Source: an uncultured Alphaproteobacteria bacterium
GTDB taxonomy: Bacteria > Pseudomonadota > Alphaproteobacteria > Micavibrionales > Micavibrionaceae
Assembly: GCA_934538895.1 (NCBI GenBank)
Contig: CAKTCH010000114.1
Location: 1-5,659, forward strand
Reading direction: 5' to 3'
Length of the DNA stretch: 5,659 nucleotides
The translations under genes were made by a program, and so were the position numbers. Under the pieces are notes generated by a model. That model ran no database searches. It was not told where the DNA came from and saw nothing but the letters and a program-made list of their open reading frames with translations. Positions 5,653 through 5,659 of this stretch are shown one piece after another (position 1 is the first letter of the stretch; the number at the start of each line of letters is the position of its first letter).

Positions 5653-5659
5653 TTTAGCA

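Noticed and set aside
5469..5657. Plus-strand open frame in the right-hand spacer
   Set aside because: Starts at TTG inside the opposite gene, has no ribosome site at its internal ATG, and runs through promoter elements.
1..5659. CRISPR array, tRNA or rRNA genes, transposase, phage or toxin-antitoxin module
   Set aside because: No regularly spaced direct repeats, cloverleaf, rRNA segments or transposase motifs were seen. The XRE gene with a small divergent gene could suggest a toxin-antitoxin pair, but the XRE protein is long with a sensor domain and the 96-residue protein resembles no toxin I recognise.

Overview
The window reads as chromosomal DNA from a GC-rich bacterium, most likely an alphaproteobacterium (Rhodospirillales or Micavibrio-like). 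Coding regions are GC-rich and the spacers are strongly AT-rich. The anchor is a complete RNase R gene (rnr). It is followed, after a small inserted operon, by promoter and ribosome-binding signals for a gene that begins at or just past the right edge. In alphaproteobacteria rpmG (ribosomal protein L33) often lies downstream of rnr, but the coding sequence is outside the window, so that identity is inference only.

Layout. Positions 1-56 hold a hairpin-rich element that looks like a dispersed intergenic repeat. Two minus-strand genes follow: a GNAT-fold protein resembling DUF2156/LPG_synthase_C (128-1114) and, upstream of it, an XRE-type helix-turn-helix regulator with a C-terminal domain that resembles the PLD-like/TrmB sensor fold (1188-1832). 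A compact divergent control region (about 1850-1967) separates the regulator from a plus-strand pair: a 96-residue protein of unknown function (1968-2258) and rnr (2326-4650). A strong hairpin (4652-4678) closes rnr and also terminates a minus-strand two-gene operon (5476 to 4763). That operon encodes two small membrane-anchored proteins which turn out to be paralogues. The last 183 bases carry divergent promoters and no gene.

How it may work together. The divergent control region carries two palindromes with the same architecture, TTCAA-N6-TTGAA. One overlaps the plus-strand -10 and the minus-strand -35; the other lies in the regulator's leader. The simplest reading is that the XRE regulator represses itself (and perhaps the downstream GNAT-fold gene) and also represses the small-protein gene, with possible read-through into rnr. 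The most original observations are this operator pair, the fused sensor domain of the regulator, and the undescribed tandem two-cysteine protein pair (16 of 42 residues identical without gaps, identical Cys-Cys spacing). No tRNA, rRNA, CRISPR array, transposase or phage gene was seen.
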